A stretch of 64,000 nucleotides of DNA from Leuconostoc lactis KCTC 3528 = DSM 20202 (GCF_014651235.1 NZ_BMWM01000002.1:21170-85169), one strand, 5' to 3'; shown: positions 26,958 through 36,681, counted from the first letter of the stretch. Numbers and translations are program-made. The notes: generated by a model not told the origin, from the sequence alone.

Positions 26958-28754
26958 AACGAATTGTTCTGATAGTTGCAGGAATTCATCGATATCTTGT
27001 TGAATTAAGTCAGCACCCGCTTGCCAGAAGTCAGGTTGTGTCAAATCAACGTCGAGATGCTTTTTGGCAAGTTCTTCAGCTGTCATATTAGCTGTGTCCC
27101 GTAGCAATGCGATGTATTTATCTTCAAAGTTAGCCCCATCTTGTTGGGCACGTGCGTAAATACCCGCTGAGAAGAGATAGCCGAAGGTATAAGGGAAGTT
27201 GTAGAATGGCACAGAATCAATGAAGAAGTGGAGTTTTGATGACCAGAAGTGAGAATGGCGGACATCTAACATACCATCAAAAGCAGCCTCTTGCGCAGCA
27301 TCCATCAATTCGTTCAAACGTTGTGGCGTCACAACCCCGTTTTGACGTTCGGTATAAAAAGCATCTTCAAATAGGAAGCGGGCATGGATATTTAAAAACA
27401 TCGCAATCGGATTGGTCATTTTAGCATCTAACAGTACCAGCTTTTCAGCATCAGACTTTGCACCGCGAACATTGGCATCATTGACAATGAGTTCAGCGAA
27501 CGTAGATGCCGTTTCGGCCACGTTCATGGCATAGGCATCACGCCAAAGTGGTAGGTCAACAAGTTGTGCCGAGTGGAAGGCATGTCCCAACTCATGGGCA
27601 ATCGTTGCGGCATCATTAACAGAACCCGTATATGTTAAGAAAATACGTGATTCATGTAAGTCCGGCACAGATTCCATGTAACCGCCAGGCTGTTTGCCTG
27701 GTCGGTTTTCCGCTTCAATCCAACGCTTCTCAAAAGCCATTTTGGCAAAATCAGCCATTTTAGGTGAGAATTGTCCGAATTGTTCAATAATGAAAGCTGC
27801 GGCATCATCATAAGACACATCGGTTGGTTGGTAATCACCAACATGCGTTAAGGGCGCAACTTGGTCTTGCCAGCCGAGCTTTTCAAGACCCAAAAGTTGC
27901 TTCTTTCGTTCAAAGTAGGGTTTAAACATCGCCTTGTTGTCATCTACGACGGCCCACATCGCATCCAAAGTGGCTTGTGACATGCGGTTCATTTCGAGTG
28001 GTTGTTCAAGATGTGACTGGTAACCATGAGCTTTTTGGTTCGTTAAACGGAAACCGGCTAAATGATTGAGCGTATCAGCGGTGAGATTTTCGGCACTGGC
28101 CCACATTTTTTCGTAGCTCGCCATAATGTTGGCACGTGTTTCGTTGTTAGGCTCACCATCTAACATGTTCAAAGCTTGACCAGCAGAAATCTGTCGCTTT
28201 TGGCCATCTTCGGCATCCGTATAAGTTAGGGATAGACCAGCAGAAATCGTATCATAATGTTGGGACCAAGCTTGTTGTCCATCTAAATCAAATTGATTAA
28301 TTAAGGCCTCGGTGTGATCATCTAGTAAGCGCTTGGCATCGGTGCGTAGCTCGGTGAGGTAGAATTGAATGGGACGCAAACGTTCGGTTGCGAGAGCGGC
28401 TGCAAATTCAGTGTCATCAAGTTGTAATAGCAGTTTTTTAAATTGATTCATGGGTGCCGCGAAAGCGACAAAGAGTTGCCCAAGTTTGTCAAAGTGAGGG
28501 CCGTAGGCGCTGTTACCGTAATCAACTGATGCCCAACCATTAATAAAAATACTAATCGTCCCTAAACCAGCACCGATTTTTTGTGCTAAATCAGACAAGT
28601 CAGCAATTGTCTCGGCAGATGGTTGGGCTTGAGCGACTTGTTGTGCAAAAGTTTGAATATCTTGCGCAACAGTTTGGTACTTATTTGCCAGTTCTGGAGA
28701 CGTAATGCCGCCGGGATAAATGCTGTCTAAATCCCATGTCTGTGAATACACCAT
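26955..28754 (-). CDS. pepF: Oligoendopeptidase F (M3B)
   Basis: A 599-residue cytoplasmic zinc metallopeptidase with HELGHAFH in the M3 motif and the third ligand Glu about 28 residues later. It cleaves medium-length peptides. The ATG at 28754 (MVYSQTWDLDSIYPGG) follows AGAGGT and gives the family N-terminus; the open frame extends about 60 codons further upstream without support. Confidence 0.94.
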   Translation of the reverse strand: MVYSQTWDLDSIYPGGITSPELANKYQTVAQDIQTFAQQVAQAQPSAETIADLSDLAQKIGAGLGTISIFINGWASVDYGNSAYGPHFDKLGQLFVAFAAPMNQFKKLLLQLDDTEFAAALATERLRPIQFYLTELRTDAKRLLDDHTEALINQFDLDGQQAWSQHYDTISAGLSLTYTDAEDGQKRQISAGQALNMLDGEPNNETRANIMASYEKMWASAENLTADTLNHLAGFRLTNQKAHGYQSHLEQPLEMNRMSQATLDAMWAVVDDNKAMFKPYFERKKQLLGLEKLGWQDQVAPLTHVGDYQPTDVSYDDAAAFIIEQFGQFSPKMADFAKMAFEKRWIEAENRPGKQPGGYMESVPDLHESRIFLTYTGSVNDAATIAHELGHAFHSAQLVDLPLWRDAYAMNVAETASTFAELIVNDANVRGAKSDAEKLVLLDAKMTNPIAMFLNIHARFLFEDAFYTERQNGVVTPQRLNELMDAAQEAAFDGMLDVRHSHFWSSKLHFFIDSVPFYNFPYTFGYLFSAGIYARAQQDGANFEDKYIALLRDTANMTAEELAKKHLDVDLTQPDFWQAGADLIQQDIDEFLQLSEQFV

Positions 28755-28917
28755 GTGAATACCTCTTTTATGATTTTCTTTCAAGTATACCATTTTATCA
28801 TTTAAACATTGCAACATGATGAAGAAATTATCATGAAATGACGTGAAAATAATAGAAAAATTGTTTGCGGGGATGTCAGCGGTAGTGTAAAATTGTTGTT
28901 TTAAGGGGTAAACAACT

Positions 28918-29847
28918 ATGCAAAACTTAGTCAAATGGCTACTCGGCTTTGTATTGGTGATGATTGTGATTTTGGTAGTCGCCGGACAATATTTTTTCCA
29001 CGTCGCCCAAGTGCGAGATCCAAAATCGAATCAGCCGGATGCATTACGTCAAAAAGATGATCCACTGTATCGCTATGAACATGATTTTTTAGCACGTGAC
29101 AAGCAAGTTTGGTATGAAACGACTGCTGATGGGCTTAAGCTTGATGCTTGGTATGTGCTAGCGGCGCAAAAAACCAATAAAACGGCCATTTTGGCACATG
29201 GTTGGCATAATAATAAAACGACCATGGCGATTTATGGTGAGTTATTCCATGAATTAGGTTATAACGTGTTAATTCCAGATAACCGCGCGCACGGGCAATC
29301 ACAAGGTAAAATCATTGGCTATGGCTGGCTAGATCGGCGTGATTATATTCAATGGTTGAACCAAATCATTGCCCGTAATGGCCAGGATTCAGATATTGTC
29401 ATGTATGGGATGAGCATGGGTGCAGCCACGGTCCTATCCACTTCTGGTGAGGCTGACTTGCCTAAGCAAGTCAAGGCCGTGATTGCTGATTCGTCGTACA
29501 CGAGTTTACTTGAAGAAATCAAACATGAAGCCGGCGAAATGTATCATTTACCGTGGTTCCCGCTGGTGAATGTGGTTTCCGGTATTTCTAAGTTACGAGC
29601 TGGTTACTTTTATGCAGAGGCGAGTCCGCTTAAGCAAGTAGCTAAAAGCAAGACGCCGACGTTCCTGATTCATGGCGACGCGGATACGTTTGTCCCAACT
29701 AAAATGGTCTATCCATTTTACGAGGCCCTCAAGGTACCGAAAGCACTATGGGTCACGTCTGGTTCAAAGCACGTGCAAAGTTTCCACGATCACCCACAGG
29801 CCTATCGTGATAAGATTCAAGCCTTCTTAGCTCAGTATGATCAATAA
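28918..29847 (+). CDS. Membrane-anchored alpha/beta hydrolase
   Basis: A 309-residue protein with an N-terminal transmembrane helix (WLLGFVLVMIVILVVAGQYF) and a serine hydrolase domain. It has AHGWHNNKTT (oxyanion region), the nucleophile elbow GMSMG, an Asp in FLIHGDADTFVP and a His in SGSKHVQSFHD. The catalytic domain is probably outside the membrane. The substrate is unknown. It diverges from pepF and ends at a strong terminator. Confidence 0.87.
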   Translation: MQNLVKWLLGFVLVMIVILVVAGQYFFHVAQVRDPKSNQPDALRQKDDPLYRYEHDFLARDKQVWYETTADGLKLDAWYVLAAQKTNKTAILAHGWHNNKTTMAIYGELFHELGYNVLIPDNRAHGQSQGKIIGYGWLDRRDYIQWLNQIIARNGQDSDIVMYGMSMGAATVLSTSGEADLPKQVKAVIADSSYTSLLEEIKHEAGEMYHLPWFPLVNVVSGISKLRAGYFYAEASPLKQVAKSKTPTFLIHGDADTFVPTKMVYPFYEALKVPKALWVTSGSKHVQSFHDHPQAYRDKIQAFLAQYDQ

Positions 29848-29850
29848 TTT

Positions 29851-29891
29851 AAAAAACACCAGTCTATCGCCGATAGACTGGTGTTTTTTAT
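29851..29891 (+). terminator. Terminator after the hydrolase
   Basis: A long stem (AACACCAGTCTATCG with its complement) flanked by A and T runs. Confidence 0.88.
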
Positions 29892-29910
29892 CAAAGAGCT
29901 TAATGAACAT

Positions 29911-29999
29911 GATATAATAATGGAGATTAAATGAGGAAATAATGATGATGTGATATCATCATAAAAGCAACAAATAAGTTTACAAAGGATAAAATCAGC
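29911..29999 (+). promoter_or_regulatory. Promoter and structured leader of proBA
   Basis: An extended -10 (TGATATAAT, -10 at 29913-29918) precedes a GAGG (29933-29936). A hairpin ATGATGAT/ATCATCAT (29942-29949 and 29955-29962) then occurs. Its 5' arm contains a three-codon reading frame (ATG ATG ATG TGA) correctly spaced from GAGG. The real proB ribosome binding site AAAGGA follows near 29985. Confidence 0.5.
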
Positions 30000-30815
30000 A
30001 TGTCAGAAGTGGTTGATCAAGCGCCAATAGCTAAGCAGTGGCGGCGTGTCGTGGTTAAAGTGGGCACGAGTAGTATTGTCGATGCGGCCGGTGAAATTAA
30101 ATATCCTGTTATTAACCGGTTAGCTCAGACCTTAACGCAACTGGAACAAACCGGATATGAGGTGATTTTAGTTACGTCTGGTGCCATTGGCGTGGCGCTC
30201 AAACAAATGCATCAAACAAAACGCCCAACAGAAATTCCAGCCCAGCAGGCCTTAGCCGCGATTGGCCAAAGTTATTTGATGGCGATTTATAATCAAAGTT
30301 TTGCGTTTTATCAGCAACACGTGGGTCAAGTCCTGTTGACTTATGATGTGTTTCATAACAAGCAAATGTTACGCCATACCATCGATGCCATTGCGGCCAT
30401 GTTGCAGCAGCGTGTGATTCCAATTATTAACGAAAATGATGTGATCGCTGTCGATGAATTGGATCATCAACATTCATTTGGCGATAATGACCGCCTTGCC
30501 GCCATGGTAACGCATGAGACGAATGCTGATGCGCTGATTGTCTTAAGTGATATCGATGCGCTGTATACCGCTAATCCGCACGTTGACCCAACAGCACAAC
30601 CCATTCCGTTGGTAACTGCGGTGACGGATAGTTTACGCGCCGGTGCACGGGGATCGTCAACGCTTGGGACAGGTGGGATGGCTACTAAGTTAGTGGCAGC
30701 CGATTACTTGTTGCAACATGGGCGACAAATGGTACTGATTAATGGTGAAAATCCGGCCACAATTTTAGAAGTCTTAGCGGGCGAGCCAGTTGGCACATTG
30801 TTTAAGGGAGAGTAA
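30000..30815 (+). CDS. proB: Glutamate 5-kinase ProB (short form)
   Basis: A 271-residue amino acid kinase for the first step of proline synthesis. Motifs are VVKVGTSSIVD, VTSGAIGVAL, INENDVIAVDEL, FGDNDRLAAMV and GTGGMATKL. It lacks the C-terminal PUA domain of the E. coli enzyme, which is usual in lactic acid bacteria. It is followed five bases later by proA. Confidence 0.95.
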   Translation: MSEVVDQAPIAKQWRRVVVKVGTSSIVDAAGEIKYPVINRLAQTLTQLEQTGYEVILVTSGAIGVALKQMHQTKRPTEIPAQQALAAIGQSYLMAIYNQSFAFYQQHVGQVLLTYDVFHNKQMLRHTIDAIAAMLQQRVIPIINENDVIAVDELDHQHSFGDNDRLAAMVTHETNADALIVLSDIDALYTANPHVDPTAQPIPLVTAVTDSLRAGARGSSTLGTGGMATKLVAADYLLQHGRQMVLINGENPATILEVLAGEPVGTLFKGE

Positions 30816-30820
30816 ATGAC

Positions 30821-32068
30821 ATGGCATTAAGTGTACAAGAAATGGGGCAACGGGCCAAAAAGGCCACAGCACAAGTTGCGGGGTTGTCTTTGGCGACCCG
30901 AAACACCTTACTTAAAAATATGGGTGCCGCCTTGTTGATGCGCCAAGACGAAATTATCGCAGCTAACCAACAAGATTTGGTCGCGTATGGGGCGAGTTTG
31001 AGTCGGCCAATGCAAAAGCGACTAACACTGGATTCAGATGCCTTAACGGCGATTGCTGAATCGTTGGCTGCTGTCGCGACCTTGCCAGATCCGCTCGCTG
31101 GTCCTTATGACACATGGGAAAATCATGCGGGTTTGAAGATTGTGAAAAAAATTGTGCCGTTGGGCGTGGTGGCGATGATTTATGAAGCACGGCCCAATGT
31201 CACCGTGGATGCAGCTGCCTTAGCTTTGAAGTCGGGCAATGCCGTCATTTTGCGTGGTGGTAAAGAAGCGATTCACAGTAACACAGTGCTCGCCACGATT
31301 TTACGGGATGTGCTGATTGATCATAACTTAAACCCAGATATTATCCAACTTATCACAGATACGACCCACGAATCAGTTAACACGCTACTACATATGCGTG
31401 AGGCCATTGACGTTTTGATTCCACGGGGCTCAGCCGCCTTCATTGATTATGTGGTGGCCAATGCGACCGTCCCTGTGATTGAAACCGGTGCGGGGAACAC
31501 GCATATTTTTGTGGATCCCTCTGCTGATCAAGCCGCTGCTTTACGGATTATTCATAATGCGAAAACGCAAAAACCAGCCGTTTGTAACGCGGCTGAAAAA
31601 CTATTAATCCATGAAGCGATTGCTCAAGAATTTTTACCAAAAATTGCGGATGCATTAATTGCCGCACGGGTGGCGTTGCGCGGTGATCAAGCCAGTTTGG
31701 GGATTGATGGCCGCCTTACCCCAGCCAGTGACGCTGACTGGGATACGGAATATAATGATTTGGTGATGGGCATTAAGATTGTGCCGGACGTCACGGCGGC
31801 GATTGATTGGATAAACACGCATACGACGCATCATTCAGAGACCATCATTAGCCAAGACCCTGATAACATTGCGGCGTTTATGAACCAAGTCGATGCGGCA
31901 GTGGTTTATCAAAACGCTTCTAGTCGCTTCACTGATGGGTTTGAATTTGGTTTTGGGGCAGAGATTGGGATTTCAACGCAGAAGTTGTATGCGCGGGGAC
32001 CAATGGGGTTGCCAGCTTTGACGACAATCAAATACGAAGTCTTTGGCGATGGCCAAATTCGGGCATAA
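30821..32068 (+). CDS. proA: Gamma-glutamyl phosphate reductase ProA
   Basis: A 415-residue aldehyde dehydrogenase-fold enzyme that reduces glutamyl-5-phosphate to the semialdehyde. It has MIYEARPNVTVDAAALALKSGNAVILRGG and the catalytic Cys in KPAVCNAAEKLLIH. FGFGAEIGISTQKLYARGPMGL is the conserved C-terminus. It is co-transcribed with proB. No proC is nearby. Confidence 0.96.
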   Translation: MALSVQEMGQRAKKATAQVAGLSLATRNTLLKNMGAALLMRQDEIIAANQQDLVAYGASLSRPMQKRLTLDSDALTAIAESLAAVATLPDPLAGPYDTWENHAGLKIVKKIVPLGVVAMIYEARPNVTVDAAALALKSGNAVILRGGKEAIHSNTVLATILRDVLIDHNLNPDIIQLITDTTHESVNTLLHMREAIDVLIPRGSAAFIDYVVANATVPVIETGAGNTHIFVDPSADQAAALRIIHNAKTQKPAVCNAAEKLLIHEAIAQEFLPKIADALIAARVALRGDQASLGIDGRLTPASDADWDTEYNDLVMGIKIVPDVTAAIDWINTHTTHHSETIISQDPDNIAAFMNQVDAAVVYQNASSRFTDGFEFGFGAEIGISTQKLYARGPMGLPALTTIKYEVFGDGQIRA

Positions 32069-32102
32069 AAAAAGTGTTGCAGGATGACTGCAACACTTTT
32101 TT
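32068..32102 (+). terminator. Bidirectional terminator between proA and iunH
   Basis: AAAAAAGTGTTGCAG pairs with CTGCAACACTTTTTT around GATGA; usable from both converging genes. Confidence 0.9.
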
Positions 32103-32104
32103 GT

Positions 32105-33061
32105 TTAAGCTAATACCTTGAGCATGAGTTGTTGGAAATCAGTGACAAAACGATCGGTATCCACCAGAATGGCGGCTTTAGTTGTGGTTGGTTCTAAGAG
32201 TTTCTCTTTATCACCAATTGTACGACCATAATCACCGCTTTCACGATCATACGTCACGTGCATGGCTAAAGGCATCGTTGTCACATAAGATGGGTCAATC
32301 CCAACAGCGACTGCCAATGGGTCGTGTAAGGCAGCGCCTTTCTTGTCGATGTCAAGATTGTAATAGGCATCAATATAGAAATCCATTAAATCAGCATATT
32401 TTGTGGCAGCGACCGTGCCCAAAGCGCGCCAAGCGGCTGTTTCTTTTTTGGTGAGTAACGTCCGCAATGTCACATCAAGGCCGACCATCGTCAAATTCTT
32501 TTGGTGCGTGAAGGCATAATCAGCGTCTTCTGGGTCTTGATGAATGTTGGCTTCGGTAAATGGTGTCACATTGCCCGGCACGGTCAAGGCACCACCCATT
32601 AAGGTCGTGTTGCCAATGAGTTGGGCCACTTCAGGGTCTTTTTTGATAGCTGTGGCTAAGTTGGTCAATGGGCCAGTTGGGATAAAGATCAAGTCATCAC
32701 CGTATTGGTGTGCTGCTTCAATCAAAAAGTCGACGCCAGATTGAGCCTCAACAGCGCGTGGCGCCGTAGCTAAGGCCACTTCACCGACACCATTTTTACC
32801 ATGAATTAGTTGTGAAATTTCCATGACGTCAAAATGATCAGTCGTTGATGAGTGGCTTTCGCCGAGGAAAACGGGGACATCATCTGCACCGAGGAGATGT
32901 AGTAAGTTTAATGAATTTTGGGCGGCTGTTGTCACCAACGTGTTACCGTAACTTGAAATAATACCAATCAAGTCAACGTTAGGATCGCCTACGGCATAAG
33001 CGAGTGCTAAAGCATCATCGATACCTGTATCCAAATCGAGGATCATTTTCTTTTGAGCCAT
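32105..33061 (-). CDS. Inosine-uridine-type nucleoside hydrolase
   Basis: About 318 residues with the N-terminal calcium-binding motif ILDLDTGIDDALAL and the family segments IIPTGPLTNLA-like (FIPTGPLTNLATAI) and LMGGAL. It hydrolyses the N-glycosidic bond of ribonucleosides; the base preference is not readable. The ATG at 33061 (MAQKKMILDLDTG) gives the family-typical start. A GTG at 33100 would add 13 residues and is closer to the GGAGG. See the leader entry for this conflict. Confidence 0.9.
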   Translation of the reverse strand: MAQKKMILDLDTGIDDALALAYAVGDPNVDLIGIISSYGNTLVTTAAQNSLNLLHLLGADDVPVFLGESHSSTTDHFDVMEISQLIHGKNGVGEVALATAPRAVEAQSGVDFLIEAAHQYGDDLIFIPTGPLTNLATAIKKDPEVAQLIGNTTLMGGALTVPGNVTPFTEANIHQDPEDADYAFTHQKNLTMVGLDVTLRTLLTKKETAAWRALGTVAATKYADLMDFYIDAYYNLDIDKKGAALHDPLAVAVGIDPSYVTTMPLAMHVTYDRESGDYGRTIGDKEKLLEPTTTKAAILVDTDRFVTDFQQLMLKVLA

Positions 33062-33109
33062 AATCGTGTTGTGCGCAGGCAGCTGGTGAACTGTGAGCAC
33101 ATTTCCTCC
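33059..33109 (-). promoter_or_regulatory. SD-hairpin-ATG leader of the nucleoside hydrolase
   Basis: On the minus strand GGAGG (33109-33105) is followed after 3 bases by TGTGC (33101-33097), which can pair with GCACA (33074-33070). The conserved ATG (33061) comes 8 bases later. The stem is weaker than in the other cases. The SD also serves an out-of-frame ATG (33102) and an in-frame GTG (33100), so an extended N-terminus is possible. Confidence 0.4.
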
Positions 33110-33203
33110 AATAAAATTGATACCTTTATTATACGCACTCTGAAGAAATTTTGCGTGCCATGACGTATTTTGCGTATAATAAACTTTAAATACATTAGCG
33201 TTG

Positions 33204-33241
33204 AAAGGATGTGCGGGTCAAGCGCACAGTTTAAACAAATG
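33204..33241 (+). promoter_or_regulatory. SD-hairpin-ATG leader of the ferredoxin reductase
   Basis: AAAGGA (33204-33209) is followed at once by TGTGCG (33210-33215) pairing with CGCACA (33223-33228) around a 7-base loop. The conserved ATG (33239) is 10 bases beyond the stem. Folding brings the SD-to-ATG spacing from 29 to about 10 bases. An in-frame ATG at 33209 overlaps the SD and is unlikely to be used. Confidence 0.55.
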
Positions 33242-34246
33242 ACACAAGAACCATACGATATTGCCATTATTGGCGGTGGCCCAGTGGGCATGTTTGCAGC
33301 GTTTTATGCCAGTTTGCGTGATACCAAGGTTGTTTTGATTGAAAGTTTGGCTATGCTAGGCGGTCAGGTTATGTCCTTATATCCTGAAAAACGTATTCTT
33401 GATGTGGCGGGCTTTCCAGGTGTGAAAGGGGCAGACTTTATTGCAGCCTTAGACCAGCAGTTAGGCATGTTTCCCGTCGATGTGAAGTTAAATACGACGG
33501 TGAGCAATGTTGAACAGGCAACCGATTTATTTCATTTGGCGACGAGTCAAGGGGAAACCATTCAAGCAAAAACGGTGATTATCACGACCGGAAAAGGCGC
33601 CTTTGAACCACGGAAAATGCAAGTTGATGGCGTGGATGAACTGGTGGGCCAAGGGGTGCATTATTTTGTGACTGATCCACAGATATTTAAGAATCACGAC
33701 ATCGCTATTGCCGGTGGTGGCGACTCAGCGGTTGATATGGCGGTTATGTTAAATGATGTCGCCGCCTCAACGCGTTTGATTCACCGCCGAGAAACTTTTC
33801 GTGCGATGGAACAAAGTGTTAACGCGTTGAACGCCTCGGACGTTATCCAAGAAACACCCCAAAAAATCGTGGCGATTGAGAAGTTGGCAAATGGGCAATT
33901 ACAGTTGACATTAGCGCATGTGAAAGACGACCAAAAACCCCATGTTATCCGGGTTGATGATTTGATGATTAACTATGGGTTTATTTCGGAACGTCAAACA
34001 ATTGAAAGTTGGACGATACAACCTGCATTAGCTGGGAACGGTTTTGCGGTTGATCAGGAAATGCGAACCAGTATTCCTGGCGTTTTTGCAATTGGGGATG
34101 CCAACCACTATGTCGGGAAAGCCGATTTAATTGCGGTCGGGTTTGGTGAGGCACCAAACGCCGTTAATGCGGCTATTCGTTACTTTGATCCCCATCGTGG
34201 TGGCCCCGTACATTCCAGTTCTTTGACATTAAAAACGGATGATTGA
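33239..34246 (+). CDS. Ferredoxin/flavodoxin-NADP+ reductase, YumC type
   Basis: A 335-residue FAD/NAD(P) two-domain protein of the thioredoxin reductase fold. It has the FAD motif IIGGGPVGMFAAFYA, the NADPH motif IAGGGDSAVDMAVML and a C-terminal FAD motif VFAIGDANHY. The redox CxxC of thioredoxin reductase is absent, which marks the YumC-type ferredoxin/flavodoxin reductase. The start MTQEPYDIAIIGGG is conserved. The ribosome binding site is separated from it by a hairpin. Confidence 0.9.
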   Translation: MTQEPYDIAIIGGGPVGMFAAFYASLRDTKVVLIESLAMLGGQVMSLYPEKRILDVAGFPGVKGADFIAALDQQLGMFPVDVKLNTTVSNVEQATDLFHLATSQGETIQAKTVIITTGKGAFEPRKMQVDGVDELVGQGVHYFVTDPQIFKNHDIAIAGGGDSAVDMAVMLNDVAASTRLIHRRETFRAMEQSVNALNASDVIQETPQKIVAIEKLANGQLQLTLAHVKDDQKPHVIRVDDLMINYGFISERQTIESWTIQPALAGNGFAVDQEMRTSIPGVFAIGDANHYVGKADLIAVGFGEAPNAVNAAIRYFDPHRGGPVHSSSLTLKTDD

Positions 34247-34262
34247 GGTCACGCGTCAAAAT

Positions 34263-34294
34263 AAAAAGCAGCCACACTTGGCTGCTTTTTATTT
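34263..34294 (+). terminator. Bidirectional terminator
   Basis: AAAAAGCAGCC pairs with GGCTGCTTTTT around ACACTT, between two converging genes. Confidence 0.88.
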
Positions 34295-35170
34295 CACATG
34301 ATTTTGGATCGTAACTTTACCAGTTTGATAATCAATCGTGATCCCAGGTTGGACGTTGAAAATCCAGTAATTTAAGTTTAACGTTTTCCCGTTATCTTGC
34401 ACAGATTTGGCCATATAATGGACACCACGCGCAATCCGTTCAGTGCCAACATACAAGGGGGTAACTTGTCCACGAATCGTGATATTGGGGTGTTGATTAA
34501 TGGCTTGACGGATATCATCTTCCGGTACGAGCTGACCTGGATAAGCATTTTGAACACGTGTACCGGCAATCATGTTTTCCGTCACCATGGTTGGCATCCC
34601 AAAAAATTGGTAGCCGACAAGATGAGACTTGTTCCATAATGCTTGTTTGCCTTTGCCAAGTTTGACGTTTGGATTGCTGTGGTAGCCACCGACCCATTTC
34701 GTGCCATCAAAACGATCGTTGATGAACCAACCAGAGGGCCTGACTTGATAATCAATCGTGTCTGGTCGTGGCGTTACCTTATTAATAGCGTCACGACTGG
34801 CCAAAAAGTTGGCTTGTTGGGTCCGACCCAGTGCGTCTAATGGTGATAGACTCAAACCATCCACTGGACGTAGTTTAGAGCCATGTGAGGGAAAGGTTTC
34901 CTGCATCTCGGCGGGGGTAAAAGTGGCCTTATTTTGATTCACATGGACAAGGTCACCATCCAGCGTGCCATCCCATTGCAAGTTCAGCAAGGCTTGGTTG
35001 TCGGGTGCTAAAACTGTCGCATATTTGGATTGTTGGGTTGTGGGGGCTGGGTGTTGGGTTTGATTATTTTGCCAGAGATAAAAACCAATCAGCAGTAATA
35101 AGATGACTGATCCAATCAACTGTTGTTTAGGGGACGGGTTTTGTCGTCGCGTTGTGCGTTTTCTAGCCAT
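34289..35170 (-). CDS. Membrane-anchored DNA/RNA non-specific endonuclease
   Basis: A 293-residue protein with a basic N-terminus, one transmembrane helix (LIGSVILLLLIGFYLWQ) and an extracytoplasmic beta-beta-alpha metal nuclease domain. The catalytic segment reads NKSHLVGYQFFG, where the DRGH motif of EndA-type enzymes is replaced by NKSH as in many lactobacillar members, and an Asn-rich metal site follows (MVTENMIAGTRVQN). EndA processes incoming DNA in pneumococcal transformation, so a link to the comG operon of this genome is plausible but unproven. The start follows GGAGAA. Confidence 0.85.
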   Translation of the reverse strand: MARKRTTRRQNPSPKQQLIGSVILLLLIGFYLWQNNQTQHPAPTTQQSKYATVLAPDNQALLNLQWDGTLDGDLVHVNQNKATFTPAEMQETFPSHGSKLRPVDGLSLSPLDALGRTQQANFLASRDAINKVTPRPDTIDYQVRPSGWFINDRFDGTKWVGGYHSNPNVKLGKGKQALWNKSHLVGYQFFGMPTMVTENMIAGTRVQNAYPGQLVPEDDIRQAINQHPNITIRGQVTPLYVGTERIARGVHYMAKSVQDNGKTLNLNYWIFNVQPGITIDYQTGKVTIQNHVK

Positions 35171-35251
35171 GATTATTCTCCATTTTGAAGCTCATAACAG
35201 CATATCATTTTTCGACAAAAATGAAAAACAGTGTGGCAAACATCAACTGCA

Positions 35252-35986
35252 CTAAAAAGTCATGGCGTTTAAGAAGCGTTGAATCCGCGGATCTTGTGCT
35301 TGGAAAAAACCGGCTGATGGGCCATCATAACCTATTTTACCATCTTCCATGAAAATGATTTTATCGGCAACGGCTTGTGCAAATGCTAAATTATGGGTGA
35401 CAATCACCATGGATTTCTTTTGATTAGCAAGATCGCGTAAGACACGTAAGACTTGGGCTTCTAACTCAGGGTCCAACGCACTGGTCGGTTCGTCAAGGAG
35501 CAGATAATCGGGCTGCATGGCCAAGGCACGGAGAATGGCGACGCGTTGTTGTTGCCCACCAGATAGTTGATACGGATAGCGAGGAGCGAGGTCGGCCATA
35601 TCAAATTGGGTCAACAGATTGGTGGCTTGCGCAGTCGCTTGATCGGCTGGGATACCCTTGACTTTAATCGGCCCTTGGGTGAGGTTTTTAAGTACCGTTA
35701 AGTGAGTAAACAAAGCTTTTTCCTGGAAAACCATGCCAAAATGCTGCCGAACGGCTAATAATTTTGGTGCGGTTAGTGGCTGACTCAAATCAAGCGTCTG
35801 TTCGTCAATGGTTAAAGTACCAGACGTTGGTTGCGCTAATAGATTCAAAGTGCGCAGTAACGTTGATTTACCCGAGCCGGATGGGCCAAGAATGACGGTT
35901 GTTTGTTCAGCGGGAAAAGTTGTGGATACTTGATCTAAGGCGCGGCGGTCGCCATATTGTTGGACTAAATTTTTGACAGTAATCAT
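35252..35986 (-). CDS. Amino acid ABC transporter ATP-binding protein
   Basis: A 244-residue GlnQ/TcyC-type ATPase with Walker A GPSGSGKS, Q-loop, signature LSGGQQQRV, Walker B YLLLDEP and H-loop. It overlaps the permease gene by four bases and is the last gene of a three-gene importer operon. Confidence 0.93.
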   Translation of the reverse strand: MITVKNLVQQYGDRRALDQVSTTFPAEQTTVILGPSGSGKSTLLRTLNLLAQPTSGTLTIDEQTLDLSQPLTAPKLLAVRQHFGMVFQEKALFTHLTVLKNLTQGPIKVKGIPADQATAQATNLLTQFDMADLAPRYPYQLSGGQQQRVAILRALAMQPDYLLLDEPTSALDPELEAQVLRVLRDLANQKKSMVIVTHNLAFAQAVADKIIFMEDGKIGYDGPSAGFFQAQDPRIQRFLNAMTF

Positions 35987-36681
35987 TGAGCAAACCTCGA
36001 GGTATAGCGTTCTAACTGATGTTGGGCAAGCGATAAAATGGTGGTGAAGACAGCGTAAACAAATGCAGCTAAAATGTACATAGTCAAAATTTGATAATTT
36101 TCAGCAGCAATTTGTTGACTGAGGTAAAACATTTCCACAATGGTAATTACGCTGGCGAGTGAGGTATCTTTTAACAAACCAATTAAAGCATTGCTTAACG
36201 GCGGGATTGAGATCCGCGCCGCTTGTGGCAAAATGACATCCGCAAAGACTTGCCAGCGATTCATCCCTAATGATTCAGCCGCTTCAATTTGGACGCGCGG
36301 GACCGACGAAATCGCGGCACGGACACTTTCCGAAGCATAGGCCCCTGTATTAAGGGAGAAAACGGTAATTGCTGATAGCCAAGCGTTGGCAAAGAGTGTC
36401 ACATGCGCGCTGGGGAGACCATAAAACACAATAAACAATTGCACAATCATGGGTGTTGACCGGAAAAGCCACACGTAAAAGCCGGCAATGGTTTTATGTC
36501 CTCGCAGTAGCAGTCGCGGAATCGGCGCTGCGGGTAACTTGGCTAAACGAATGAGCGCCGTGATGACGGCAAATACAAGTGCTAAAGCAAATGATATGAC
36601 GGTCAGTGGTAATGTATAAATTAATGCGGCCCGAAAAAGTTGGGGCAGATATTGGCCGGCGAGGGGGATAAAATCAGACAT
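35983..36681 (-). CDS. Amino acid ABC transporter permease
   Basis: A 232-residue HisM/TcyB-type permease with about five helices and the EAA loop ESLGMNRWQVFADVILPQA. GAYASESVRAAISSVP is the polar amino acid permease segment. It pairs with the ATPase and binding protein of the same operon. Confidence 0.93.
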   Translation of the reverse strand: MSDFIPLAGQYLPQLFRAALIYTLPLTVISFALALVFAVITALIRLAKLPAAPIPRLLLRGHKTIAGFYVWLFRSTPMIVQLFIVFYGLPSAHVTLFANAWLSAITVFSLNTGAYASESVRAAISSVPRVQIEAAESLGMNRWQVFADVILPQAARISIPPLSNALIGLLKDTSLASVITIVEMFYLSQQIAAENYQILTMYILAAFVYAVFTTILSLAQHQLERYTSRFAQ

